From positions 1 to 64,000 of the forward strand of contig MGVE01000009.1 in NCBI GenBank assembly GCA_001800315.1: DNA of 64,000 nt, given 5' to 3'. Position numbers and translations under genes: made by a program. The stretch's first letter is position 1. Each line of letters opens with the position of its first letter. This stretch comes from Elusimicrobia bacterium RIFOXYA2_FULL_47_53 (lineage in GTDB: Bacteria; Elusimicrobiota; Endomicrobiia; Endomicrobiales; XYA2-FULL-47-53). Of this stretch, positions 44,435 to 53,561 are shown piece by piece. The notes under the pieces were generated by a model. It ran no database searches. It saw only the letters and a program-made list of their open reading frames with translations, and was not told the origin of the DNA.

Positions 44435-47152
44435 CTATTTTATTATAGCGATTTTCCCTATTTTCTTCTGGGCGCGGTTGTCCGGGTTGACTATATAATA
44501 AATATATACACCGGAGGCGACCTTCTCCCCACTATTATTTTGTGCGTTCCAGACTACAAGGCCGTCGCCGTCAGCTTCGCTGAATTCCGCGACAAGTTCG
44601 CCGGCGATATTGAATATATTTATATCGGCTTTTGCGGTTAGGTCCTTAAATACTATTCCGGCGCCATATGAGGTCCTGTCAAATTCTCCCCCGCTGCCAG
44701 GCTTGTAAGGGTTCGGAAAGACCTTAACATTATCCAGATCGGAGGAAGGCGCAATTACGCTTACAAGAGCGAACATTGAAAAATGGTTTATCTGCACCGA
44801 AACAGTCTTTGCGGCTTTGTCCAACGCGTATTCGGGTGATACTTGTACCCATTCCTGGCTTGCTTCATCAAAATTTAATATCCTTAAACCCTCTGCGCGC
44901 ACGGGTGGTGCGGTATTGTCTATAATCTCATTATTGTCTGTGTCAGGATAGGCAAGCGTAAGCGTCATAGGTTTGTTGAATACAGAGACAGTTGAGCCGC
45001 CGATGTCGTAGTACTTCAGGTCAACGATGGAATCTTCCATCAAAATCTTATTCTTCAGCTTTAACTTATCAGCGCCAACTACAAGCTTTGCTCTCATTGC
45101 GGGTGCCGCGCTGTTTTTGGCATTTGCGTCAATTATTATATAGCCGTCGCAGGGAACCGCCCCTTCCGGAAGCAATACCTTAACCTCGCCAAATGAAAGG
45201 TTGTCGGCTTTCTGTTCCTGCTGGCCTGATGTATTCGCGTGAATGAGCGTTATACCTGCAGGCAGCGGCTGGGTCCCGGCAGTTGCATATACATTGCCGG
45301 TATCAATCCCGCTGATATTATAGGCGCAAATTGAATACTGATAAGTCGTGGCAAGCGATAACCCCGAATTACAATAAGTGTTAACATCCTGTTCTAAATC
45401 TGCCACAGCTGACCAAGTTGAGCCATCCATAGTTCGCTTTATCTTATAACCAGCAGCCGCACTTTTATCCCAGCTTAAAACAACACAGTGCCTGCCGTCA
45501 GTTGAGGTTTTGAAATTCGCAGGCGCTTGAGCCAGCGTAACAGCTTCCATCTGCGCTGCTGTTCCCTGTCCGTAATCGTTGTAAGGCTTAATATATCGCT
45601 GGTATTTTGTGTTTGGCGTAAGGCCGGACTCAAGCCAGGAAGTAGTGGCCTTATCCAGCTCCTGAAGCAGTGTATTGTCAGCTTTTGAGAATATGCGGTA
45701 TCCGCTAACCACGGCGGCATCGGTACTGTTCCATACCCAGGTTACGCTTGCGTCAGTCGCAAGCACAGCAGAAGCGCCGGATATCTCAGGAAATGGTATG
45801 GGCGAAGTTACATCAAGCGATGCAGATGTGTTTGATGGCAGGTAATAGTAGCCGTCGCCGGCATATTCTACGGAAATATTGAATATATTCTGGTCAAGGT
45901 GTATCTCGGGATAAACTGTTGCTGTGCCGCTGCTGTTTGTTATGGCGGTATAGGATGTGTTGTTTATGGTAAATACTATTACCTGGTTGGCAAGTTCAGC
46001 TGAATCAAGCTTGGTAAGCGTTGCCTTAAATATCGCGGTTTCATGCTGCGGTACGGTAGTATCACCGGAATAGACAAGTTGTGTCTGGTTTGGCACTACA
46101 GATACAATAGAGTTGGTTCTCGTTTCTTCCGGTACGCTTGGAAAATATACGGTTGCGTAATTTGTAATAGACGCTCCTGAAGCCATGCTCCCCTTTGCCG
46201 AAACAGTAATATCAAATTTTCCGCCTTGCCTTGAGCCGACCTCGCCTTCGTTATCCATATATACCGTTAAAAGCCGGGTATCGTCATCGTACTCATACTC
46301 AAAAGTCGCGGCAGTTTCGGAACTTGTAAGGTAGTTTATGCGTTTGCAGTTGGAAACGATAACAGAAGAATCATCAATGTCCGTATCCAAAATATCCGCA
46401 ACATACACGCCATAGGCGATGCCTTCCCCTTCGTTTTCAAATTCCACGGTATAGGTGAGCGTCTGACCTGCAGAAATGCTGCCGTCAGGGCCGTACATTA
46501 TGTTAGGGTCGTGGGCAACACCAATAATACCAAGTATTTTTTTCCATATTTCGTCTTTCCCGTCACATTCATCTTTATTTTTATCTCTATTACTAAATAT
46601 CTTTTCAAGATCCACTTCTTCACCATTATGGGTTACATGTATATCCAAATGAGAACCATCGCCATGTTCCGAGTACACACTTCCCGTATTTCCCATCTCT
46701 GCAATTTGTGCGCCGCCAACAACCTCACTATCCCTCGATGGCAAGATACTATTATATTTTAAATGCCTGTATGATGATTTCCAGCCTCCGCCATGATTAA
46801 TATCAATATAATTCCCTTGCGCACGTTTTTTTGCATCATTTACTCCAGCATAGTTCGGATTAGTATACACGGTAGATTTATCCTCATCATTATCTAAATC
46901 ATTTACAACCTCTTCCACAATACCATCTCCAAGAGAATATACTGGATCAGTAATAATACCATCAATATCCGTTGACCCATGTATTTTATTCTCATGATTT
47001 ACCCTTGGTTCATTAAAGCCACTTGTTATTTGATGATTAGAACCCCTATCTGTAGGCCAAAACACTTCAAAATCAGGCTGTGGAATATTCCCAGCAAAAA
47101 GAATTGAAGCTGGAATAATCATTAGAACAAAAAGCACTATTTTGTTTTTCAT
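44435..47152 (-). CDS. Secreted M23 peptidase-domain protein with FlgD-like C-terminus
   Basis: The 905-residue protein has a signal peptide (1-20), an M23-type domain (about 30-185) with the zinc motifs HGSTD and HLDIH, a CARDB/DUF11-like domain (about 215-345), a big Ig-like domain, two fibronectin type III-like domains (about 450-635), a strand-rich region, and a C-terminal FlgD-like domain (NPYKPG... to VASGVYIYYI) as used for surface sorting. M23 enzymes cut peptidoglycan cross-links. The 5' part down to about 46500 is clearly richer in A+T than the rest, and the change falls at the M23/CARDB border, so the gene may be chimeric. Confidence 0.8.
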   Translation of the reverse strand: MKNKIVLFVLMIIPASILFAGNIPQPDFEVFWPTDRGSNHQITSGFNEPRVNHENKIHGSTDIDGIITDPVYSLGDGIVEEVVNDLDNDEDKSTVYTNPNYAGVNDAKKRAQGNYIDINHGGGWKSSYRHLKYNSILPSRDSEVVGGAQIAEMGNTGSVYSEHGDGSHLDIHVTHNGEEVDLEKIFSNRDKNKDECDGKDEIWKKILGIIGVAHDPNIMYGPDGSISAGQTLTYTVEFENEGEGIAYGVYVADILDTDIDDSSVIVSNCKRINYLTSSETAATFEYEYDDDTRLLTVYMDNEGEVGSRQGGKFDITVSAKGSMASGASITNYATVYFPSVPEETRTNSIVSVVPNQTQLVYSGDTTVPQHETAIFKATLTKLDSAELANQVIVFTINNTSYTAITNSSGTATVYPEIHLDQNIFNISVEYAGDGYYYLPSNTSASLDVTSPIPFPEISGASAVLATDASVTWVWNSTDAAVVSGYRIFSKADNTLLQELDKATTSWLESGLTPNTKYQRYIKPYNDYGQGTAAQMEAVTLAQAPANFKTSTDGRHCVVLSWDKSAAAGYKIKRTMDGSTWSAVADLEQDVNTYCNSGLSLATTYQYSICAYNISGIDTGNVYATAGTQPLPAGITLIHANTSGQQEQKADNLSFGEVKVLLPEGAVPCDGYIIIDANAKNSAAPAMRAKLVVGADKLKLKNKILMEDSIVDLKYYDIGGSTVSVFNKPMTLTLAYPDTDNNEIIDNTAPPVRAEGLRILNFDEASQEWVQVSPEYALDKAAKTVSVQINHFSMFALVSVIAPSSDLDNVKVFPNPYKPGSGGEFDRTSYGAGIVFKDLTAKADINIFNIAGELVAEFSEADGDGLVVWNAQNNSGEKVASGVYIYYIVNPDNRAQKKIGKIAIIK

Positions 47153-47168
47153 AAGACCTATTTACTTA

Positions 47169-48473
47169 TTAATAAGCTCCATTAATATAAAACAATTTAC
47201 TCCTATTTTGATTAAAAGCGGTCTCGTAAGTAATAATTGAAGAACCATTGTCTGATGATTGAAAAACGCTACACAATCCAGCAAGATTTACCGACCATAT
47301 TTCCTCTCCACTTATATCGTACATTTCAATAACACTGCCTACGCTCTTAGATTTTACTGGATACTTTAACACAACAACATTTTTATCTTCTAATGTTAAG
47401 AGATAATTGCCATTTATTTCATACCTAAAATCATTGTTATCAATTTTAGTCAAAATGCTTTCATTTTTATTTAGAATCAATATCTTCTCATTTACCCCTC
47501 TTTTATCAATATTTTTATTTGCTTCAAATGATGTAAGATAATGTTTTCCCAGTCTATAACGAGTTTCATCAATCGGAGAAATAAAAGTTTCTCCTTTAAA
47601 ATATGTCTTCTTTTTTTTCGATGTTTTTTCAACCAATATTCTCTTTTTGCCAATTTCGTATACTCTAAACACCCATTCCCGAGAATGCAGTTTTGGGGAG
47701 TCAAATATTGAACTGTCTATACTTGACAGATAGTTACCATTTACTTCGGAAATAATTCCAGCAACACTCATCACAACGCTTTTATCAATTGCATACAAAT
47801 CACTATCTTTGATTATATATCGCCCATCTTTTGACATCCATGCCTGACTCTTAACATCTTTCCTATTTATTTTCCATAAAATATCACCTTTTGAATTTAA
47901 TAAATAATAATCGTCTTTCGGATCGCCAGATTCAGCAAGAACAGGGCTAATAAATATGTGTTTTCCATCCGGCGAAATAGCAGGATTACCCATTAAATCC
48001 AAAGACCACAACAAATCACCTTTTTCAGTAAAGAATAGTACTTTCCTTACATATCTTTCATCAAATATTTTCATTGACTTTTCTTCAACACTTCCAACCA
48101 TTCTTGATTCTTGGACAATCTCACTCACTGTACATGCAACATATGCACCGTTTTTACTTATGACTGCATTGCTAATTACATAAACACCAGTCGAGTTTTT
48201 GTACTCAAATTCCCAAAGAACATTGCGATGACTATCCATTGCAATCAATTTACTACCGAAATAAGTGTTTTTCGTGCCACTATAATACATATCATCTTTT
48301 ATTGAATTAAATTGAGGTTCTATTGACACAAGGATCTTTGTTCCATCGCCACTAATTCCCATGGCATTAATTCGCGAAGGAAATTCTTTTTCCCACAATA
48401 TCCTCTCCGCAGAAAAAGCGCAAAAAGGCATACCAAAAATAAACACAAACAGTAAAAACGATTTCATTTTCAT
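47169..48473 (-). CDS. Exported beta-propeller-like protein of unknown function
   Basis: The 434-residue protein has a signal peptide (about 1-21) and then repeated blade-like segments (ILWEKEF, NVLWEFEY, GDLLWSLDL, GDILWKINR, EEIWSVNLAG) typical of PQQ-like or WD-type propellers. No catalytic motif is seen. It lies 16 bases ahead of the M23 gene and is strongly A+T-rich, as are the adjoining ends of both neighbours. It may bind or stabilise the neighbouring surface proteins. Confidence 0.65.
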   Translation of the reverse strand: MKMKSFLLFVFIFGMPFCAFSAERILWEKEFPSRINAMGISGDGTKILVSIEPQFNSIKDDMYYSGTKNTYFGSKLIAMDSHRNVLWEFEYKNSTGVYVISNAVISKNGAYVACTVSEIVQESRMVGSVEEKSMKIFDERYVRKVLFFTEKGDLLWSLDLMGNPAISPDGKHIFISPVLAESGDPKDDYYLLNSKGDILWKINRKDVKSQAWMSKDGRYIIKDSDLYAIDKSVVMSVAGIISEVNGNYLSSIDSSIFDSPKLHSREWVFRVYEIGKKRILVEKTSKKKKTYFKGETFISPIDETRYRLGKHYLTSFEANKNIDKRGVNEKILILNKNESILTKIDNNDFRYEINGNYLLTLEDKNVVVLKYPVKSKSVGSVIEMYDISGEEIWSVNLAGLCSVFQSSDNGSSIITYETAFNQNRSKLFYINGAY

Positions 48474-48485
48474 TAAAAACTCCTC

Positions 48486-51400
48486 TTAATCATGATCTCC
48501 ATCTGGATTATATGTTGGGAAAATGCCATCAGCAGCATCATTATCAAGCAGATATAAATCTGCGCTCAAAGGAGTTCCTTGAGGCAGACCCCATAAGATT
48601 TTAAATTTTCCATTCAATTTTTTAACAGACTTTGCATCTATTAAGGATATATTCCACCGAACTACAGGACTAGAATAATAGTTATCATTTTCATCCCAAC
48701 AAGACAGATCATATTTTTTATGCTCACCTGAAGCTGCAATATAGGTACATTTTACTGGTGGGAATAGAACTATACTTTTGTTTGTTGCGGCAGCCAATCC
48801 ATTATTCTTCACCTCAATAGTATAGGTAACTGTCTGTCCGGGGCTTGCGGCGCCGGGTCCAAACAGTTCAACTTCTATATCAGGTTGAGGCGATTCGCCT
48901 ATATCCAGTTTAGTCACGACAAACCACATGGATTTGGTTGTGCTGTTTTTCAATAATCCTGAAGCTGTGCCGAACATGGGGTTGTCCAGCATCAGCTTTA
49001 GCGTTATCTCTTCAGCGCTTATGGCATCGGCAAAGCCCCAACCCATGCCCGATAATCCGCCCCACTGGTAAGACAAAATAGTGAAGCCGTCCTTATCGTA
49101 TATATTGCCGGTATCGTTTATATAAACATTGGTCAGGATAGTTTTAATATTGCCCGTATATCCTCCGGCAAGCGTGCCCTGCGCCGATGTCTGCAGGAAG
49201 TTTAGTCCTGTATTTGCATATTCCTGCTGGCTATCATAGGTTAAGGAACCAACGAGGCGCAGCCTCCCGCTTGAAATGCTTCCGCCGCCCGTTGTATTAA
49301 CACGGAACGACCATGTGGCAGCCAGTGTGTCGTAGGTGTTGCTGTTTGCTAAAGATTCCAAGAGGCAGCCGTCAAACGAACCGTCCACAACGCCTTCCAT
49401 AACGCCTTTCAAATAGAGTTTTCTTTCAGTTGTGTTCAGATACGCCATACCATAGATTTGGCCCTGATAATTTACCCCGTCTAAAGTCCCGCTCCACGCG
49501 CCTTTATAGAAGCCCTTGTCCTTGTAGCCGCCGGTATTTATGGTAACTATAGCTATTGTGGATATATTTATACTCCCTGATAAAGTGCCACTTGCGGTAA
49601 GCGAGCCTTTTGCGGTTTTCACCAATATGGTTTCGGTAAGCTGTGATGTTGAAACATGTCCTACGGCTGAATTAGATATGCCGCTTGGCGAATCGGCTGA
49701 AACTGTAGGTACCATCTTCGTGCCAGCTTCGGCCTCAGGGTTGCCGCCGGTGCCTGCGGTAGTATTGATTGAACCTGAATAGGTTGAATTGTTATAAAAC
49801 ACAGCTATCCTGCCGCCTGCACCACCTCCGGCAGAACTACCGGTATCGCCGTTGCCGCCGTTCGCGTTTATTACCCCGCTTCCAGCAAACTGATCCGCAA
49901 TAATATATATGCTTCCACCGCTTCCTCCACCACCGCCATTAGAACCTGAATGATAACCGCTAAAACCATTGGCGTTTATTGCGCCATCGTTTGTAAGAGT
50001 ACCGTCAACTGTAAGTTTTACCTTGCCACCACCGGCGCCACCTAAAGCAAGACCGTTGCCGACACCGCCGCCTGAACCGAGATAGCTCGGACTCATCATA
50101 CTTCCGTAAGAGAGGCCGCCTGCTCCGCTTGATGTGCCTCCGTTTCCGCCGTAACCGCCGCCCGCACCGTCTATACCGGCTGTACCGCCACCTGCGCCTT
50201 CGCCGTTAGAATATGTAACACCGTCGCCGCCATGATATCCCATGCCGTTCACATTTATCTGGCCGCCGGAATTTATTGTAAGGTTACCGTTGACTGTAAT
50301 ATCAAATTCCGGGTCTGCTGCTGAGTGGCTCACAAGACCGCCGGAATATACAGTCATATTATTCACCGTTAGCCCCGAGTTAACATAAAGCACCCCTGAT
50401 GAGTTTATGCTTGCCGCGCCGGTTATATTGAACTGACCTGCGCCTATATATATAGTCGCACCGTTTGAAAGGTTCAGGTCTGCTATGGATGAAGTGCCGG
50501 AACTGTAAAATATGCCGTTGTTGTCAAGGTTAAGCGCCGACGCGGTAAGCGTTGAAGTGGATTGGAGCACGCATTTATTTTCAGCGATAATATTGTCAAA
50601 TTGGCCGCAAAGATAAGTGATGCCGCCTATTTTGTTGTTATTATTTACAAACACATCGCCGTAGGATTGTGATGTGCTTTTTTTGTATATCGTACCCGCG
50701 CCGCCGCGGTTGGCATCGTTATTACCGCTGTATGCTGAAATAGCATAAGCTGAATTGTCCGTCGTGTAATACAGCGCTATCCTGCCGCCAGCTCCGCCGC
50801 CATTGTAAGTATCTCCACCAGGCCCGCCGTTAGCTTTGATACTACCATCCCCGCTTAGAGTGTTAGCTAAAATATATACGCAGCCGCCAGAACCGCCACC
50901 GCCATAACCGGGGAAGTTTGCTCCGCCGTTTGCACCGTTTGCGGTAATTATTCCACTATTAAATATTTCGCCAGTTGCAACTATCTTTATTCTGCCGCCG
51001 CCTGCTCCCCCGCCGGCATTACCGCTTCCAACACCGCCACCGGATCCAAAATCAGTTGGATTTGCAATACTTCCATAAGATATTCCACCATAGCCGTAGG
51101 CTTCCCATGAGCGGTAAATACCTATACCTCCGACACCTCCATAACCTGCCCCACCGGCACAAGTTGCTGCAGTTCCACCGCCAGAGCCTTCACCATTAAT
51201 TATTGAAGACCCGTTGCCGCCCCGATACCCTGCGCCGTCAGCACTTATTTTACCAGTTGCACTTATTGTTATTGAGGAGCATATGAGTTCAAGCCAGCCG
51301 CTTGTGCCAGAACCGATATAAGAACGGACATTTAAGGTGCCGTCAATCTGTACAAAGCTCGCATAGGTATGGGTTCCGCTTGAAGTGTAGGTTTCGCCGA

Positions 51401-51596
51401 CAGGTATGATAAGATAGTTTGTGGTATCAGTAATTACAGAGAAGCCGCTTTGCGGAAAAATCACCTGAAAGAATAGAACCGTTGAAAATAAAAAAAATCC
51501 GTAAAGCTTTTTAGCGTGCTTTACAGGATAAAACAATGCTTTGAATTTCTTATGGAAACTTGCCAACGCCTTGCACCCCACGCTCTTATCCCCCAC
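48486..51596 (-). CDS. Large glycine-rich secreted surface protein with duplicated module
   Basis: The 1036-residue protein has an unusual basic N-terminus before a hydrophobic export segment (about 31-50), then two homologous glycine-rich modules (about 110-290 and 440-630). Each has GEGxGGGTA, SYGSxxxPxxxGSGGGVG, GGAGGGxxK, GGGGSGGxxYI and GGGAGGRIA blocks. A non-repetitive strand-rich part and a C-terminal CARDB/DUF11-like domain (about 900-990) follow. The frame starts at GTG (51596); a second GTG at 51581 has GGGGG ahead of it and is plausible. The last 300 bases are A+T-rich. Probably a surface adhesin or matrix protein; no enzyme domain is seen. Confidence 0.72.
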   Translation of the reverse strand: MGDKSVGCKALASFHKKFKALFYPVKHAKKLYGFFLFSTVLFFQVIFPQSGFSVITDTTNYLIIPVGETYTSSGTHTYASFVQIDGTLNVRSYIGSGTSGWLELICSSITISATGKISADGAGYRGGNGSSIINGEGSGGGTAATCAGGAGYGGVGGIGIYRSWEAYGYGGISYGSIANPTDFGSGGGVGSGNAGGGAGGGRIKIVATGEIFNSGIITANGANGGANFPGYGGGGSGGCVYILANTLSGDGSIKANGGPGGDTYNGGGAGGRIALYYTTDNSAYAISAYSGNNDANRGGAGTIYKKSTSQSYGDVFVNNNNKIGGITYLCGQFDNIIAENKCVLQSTSTLTASALNLDNNGIFYSSGTSSIADLNLSNGATIYIGAGQFNITGAASINSSGVLYVNSGLTVNNMTVYSGGLVSHSAADPEFDITVNGNLTINSGGQINVNGMGYHGGDGVTYSNGEGAGGGTAGIDGAGGGYGGNGGTSSGAGGLSYGSMMSPSYLGSGGGVGNGLALGGAGGGKVKLTVDGTLTNDGAINANGFSGYHSGSNGGGGGSGGSIYIIADQFAGSGVINANGGNGDTGSSAGGGAGGRIAVFYNNSTYSGSINTTAGTGGNPEAEAGTKMVPTVSADSPSGISNSAVGHVSTSQLTETILVKTAKGSLTASGTLSGSINISTIAIVTINTGGYKDKGFYKGAWSGTLDGVNYQGQIYGMAYLNTTERKLYLKGVMEGVVDGSFDGCLLESLANSNTYDTLAATWSFRVNTTGGGSISSGRLRLVGSLTYDSQQEYANTGLNFLQTSAQGTLAGGYTGNIKTILTNVYINDTGNIYDKDGFTILSYQWGGLSGMGWGFADAISAEEITLKLMLDNPMFGTASGLLKNSTTKSMWFVVTKLDIGESPQPDIEVELFGPGAASPGQTVTYTIEVKNNGLAAATNKSIVLFPPVKCTYIAASGEHKKYDLSCWDENDNYYSSPVVRWNISLIDAKSVKKLNGKFKILWGLPQGTPLSADLYLLDNDAADGIFPTYNPDGDHD

Positions 51597-51614
51597 ACAT
51601 TTTAGACACTTAGC

Positions 51615-51643
51615 TATATATAATAATCGCGTTTCATTGTCAA
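51615..51643 (-). promoter_or_regulatory. Consensus promoter for the glycine-rich surface protein gene
   Basis: On the minus strand, TTGACA (51638-51643), a 17-base spacer and TATATA (51615-51620). The transcription start falls about 12 bases before the first GTG, which favours the second GTG (51581) as the translation start. Confidence 0.78.
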
Positions 51644-51699
51644 ATATTTGTGCGCCCCCTAACCCTCAGACAGCACCTGAGGCGTGACGGCGAAGATTT

Positions 51700-51908
51700 T
51701 ACCGTACCTGTAAAGTCACACTGAACGAAGTGAAGGGTCTCGTTTTTTATCCAACGACGAGATTCTTCTCTCCCTGCGGGAGATCAGAACAACGACAACG
51801 ACACAACGAGATTGCTTCGTTCCTCGCAATGACATCCTTTTGTGGATTCCGGACAGAACAATTCCGGAATGACAGCGTGTGGCGCTTTTGTGTCGTCATA
51901 CCAGCGGA
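51700..51908. repeat. Dispersed repeat modules
   Basis: Carries GTCACACTGAACGAAGTGAA, two GAGATT(G)CTTC modules and a palindrome TGGATTCCGG...CCGGAATGAC at 51843-51873. The palindrome that starts near 51897 is split by element C and resumes at 51983. Confidence 0.75.
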
Positions 51909-51982
51909 CAGACTGTGTGGCAATGTCATCCTGCATGACAACAACTCAAAGCCCTCGTTAATGGCAGTTATGACACAGTCTG
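51909..51982. mobile_element. Element C copy 2: internally deleted, GGA target duplication
   Basis: A 74-base unit with the same ends as the 132-base copy at 16716-16847 but without 58 central bases. It is flanked by GGA on both sides (51906-51908, 51983-51985). It splits a palindrome whose uninterrupted form, CATACCAGCGGAAGCTGG, is present at 6673-6690, so the insertion point can be read exactly. Confidence 0.88.
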
Positions 51983-52055
51983 GGAAGCTGGTATCCAGTG
52001 GTTTTTCTGGATCCCAGACTGGACATTTCCGGGATGACAGACTGGCTTTGTGATA

Positions 52056-52922
52056 TTAAGCCTTTAAAGGGCTTTTTTGCTTTCTCCACTTTTTAAGTTT
52101 TGAAAGATTTTCAAGATCCGCGGTTTCGGAATCCTTCGGCGTTTCAAGAATGCCCGCCTCGGCAATATCCTTGACGCGTTCAATAAAATACTTGAAACCT
52201 TCCGCCCCTATATAACCTTTCGCTATGTGTTCGTGCCTGTCTCTCCGCGAGGAAAGCGGAGCCATTGAATCGTTGAAATGAACGCACTTTAAATATTTAA
52301 GCCCTATCAGGGAATCAAATTCCGAGAGAGCCTTGTCTATGCCTTTCGCGCAGGATATATCGTAACCGGCGGCGAAAGCGTGCGCGGTGTCAAAACAGAC
52401 CCCGATTCGTTTCTTATTTTTTATGCCGTCAATCATTGCGGCAATCTCTTGAAAGGCGCTCCCCATTCTTCTGCCGCCTCCGGCCGTGTTTTCCAAAAGC
52501 AGGGAGACATCGCCGGCTGACTCTTCAAAAGCCTTATTGACGGCATCCACGACTTTTTTGATGCCGGTTTCGCGGGTCGCGGTTTCGGAATACGCGCCGG
52601 GATGAATTACAAGGTAATCGGCACGCAAAATATCGGAAACGGTAAGGTCGTCAATAAGCGCCTTTAAGGACATTGCGTAGAGTTTTTGCTTTGAGGTCGC
52701 AATATTTGGCAGGTAAGGAGTATGCACGACAAGCGGAGCTATCCCGCTCCGGTTCCGGGAAGCCTTAAATTCCCTGATATCTCCCTCGGGCGGCATTGTC
52801 ATGCGCCACATGCGAGGGCTTCTGGTAAATATCTGCATGGCTTCGCATTCAATATTTTTGGCTTCCTCAAGCGCGCCCGGCAGGCCTTTCCTTAACGAAC
52901 AGTGAACTCCGAATCTGATCAT
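52056..52922 (-). CDS. nfo: Endonuclease IV
   Basis: AP endonuclease with a TIM barrel and three zinc ions that cuts at abasic sites. The 288-residue protein shows HTPYLPNIAT, LVIHPGAY, LLLENTAGGG, CFDTAHAFAAGYD, KCVHFNDS, DRHEHIAKGYIG and ILETP, covering the usual metal ligands. It overlaps the next gene (DUF3820) by four bases. It acts downstream of glycosylases such as the UDG at 3741. Confidence 0.95.
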   Translation of the reverse strand: MIRFGVHCSLRKGLPGALEEAKNIECEAMQIFTRSPRMWRMTMPPEGDIREFKASRNRSGIAPLVVHTPYLPNIATSKQKLYAMSLKALIDDLTVSDILRADYLVIHPGAYSETATRETGIKKVVDAVNKAFEESAGDVSLLLENTAGGGRRMGSAFQEIAAMIDGIKNKKRIGVCFDTAHAFAAGYDISCAKGIDKALSEFDSLIGLKYLKCVHFNDSMAPLSSRRDRHEHIAKGYIGAEGFKYFIERVKDIAEAGILETPKDSETADLENLSKLKKWRKQKSPLKA

Positions 52923-53146
52923 TTCGTATTATCCTTAAGCGGTTTCAGCATGTTTTCCAGTCCGCCCTCTTTTAATTCAAGTATTTCTTTCATCAGCGCG
53001 CCCAGCCGGCCCTTGGGAAACCCTTTTCTCGCAAACCAGATAAAATAATGCTCAGGCACATCAATAAGCCGCCAGTTGGAATATTTTCCAAAAGGCATAC
53101 GCGCGTTGGCGAGATCAATGAGGTGCTTTTTGTCCATATCAACCAT
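52919..53146 (-). CDS. DUF3820 family small protein
   Basis: A 75-residue protein with the family pattern MPFGKYSNWRLIDVPEHYF...WFARKGFPKGRLGALM. The function is unknown; the family is widespread and small. Its stop overlaps the nfo start (ATGA), so translation is likely coupled. A second Met three codons in is an alternative start. Confidence 0.85.
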   Translation of the reverse strand: MVDMDKKHLIDLANARMPFGKYSNWRLIDVPEHYFIWFARKGFPKGRLGALMKEILELKEGGLENMLKPLKDNTK

Positions 53147-53319
53147 ATTGCCGTATATGATACTCTTTTATGAGCATAAGATAAAGGCTGGCAACTGACG
53201 GGCATGAAGGTTGTGAGGCAGGATATACCGGGGGAGGCGTAAAAGCTGGCGGACTGCTTTATACTATCGTAATAGGGTTAACCGTGTGAGAATAAAATAT
53301 AATCTGGAGTAAGGAGTGT

Positions 53320-53541
53320 TTATAATTTGGGCGAGTTTTCTAAAACATTAAAAATATCGGGATTATTTAATGCCTCGGTCAAATCTTTTTTTGTCATAAA
53401 ACCATTGTTTTTAAAGTAAGAAAGTTGTTTGTATTTTTGTTGGCTACTATGGTTCGACTTATCAATCACTCGCCTTAGCTTCTTTCCCCATAGGTTCCTA
53501 TTATGTCTTTGTTTGGCGATTAGCCAATAATGAGCCCTTTG
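53320..53541 (-). pseudogene. Possible remnant of a small gene
   Basis: A minus-strand frame stays open for 73 codons without a proper ATG start. It reads AHYWLIAKQRHNRNLWGKK at its beginning and MTKKDLTEALNNPDIFNVLE near its end, which look protein-like. A GTG with AAGG ahead of it lies inside. It begins just after the AlbA_2 gene, within a short GGCTAAT-type repeat. It may be the decayed end of a larger gene or the frameshifted tail of its neighbour. The rest of 53147-53561 shows nothing recognised. Confidence 0.3.
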
Positions 53542-53561
53542 TTAGCCGTATTAGCCGATTA

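Noticed and set aside
44435-44800. A complete type IX secretion system
   Set aside because: The C-terminal FlgD-like sorting domain is present, but no Por/Gld/Spr secretion genes are in the window, so only the sorting-domain similarity can be stated.
53170-53300. Short plus-strand frame ending in a hydrophobic tail (LLYTIVIGLTV)
   Set aside because: Only 34 codons, no start codon with a ribosome-binding site and no recognisable relative; probably chance.
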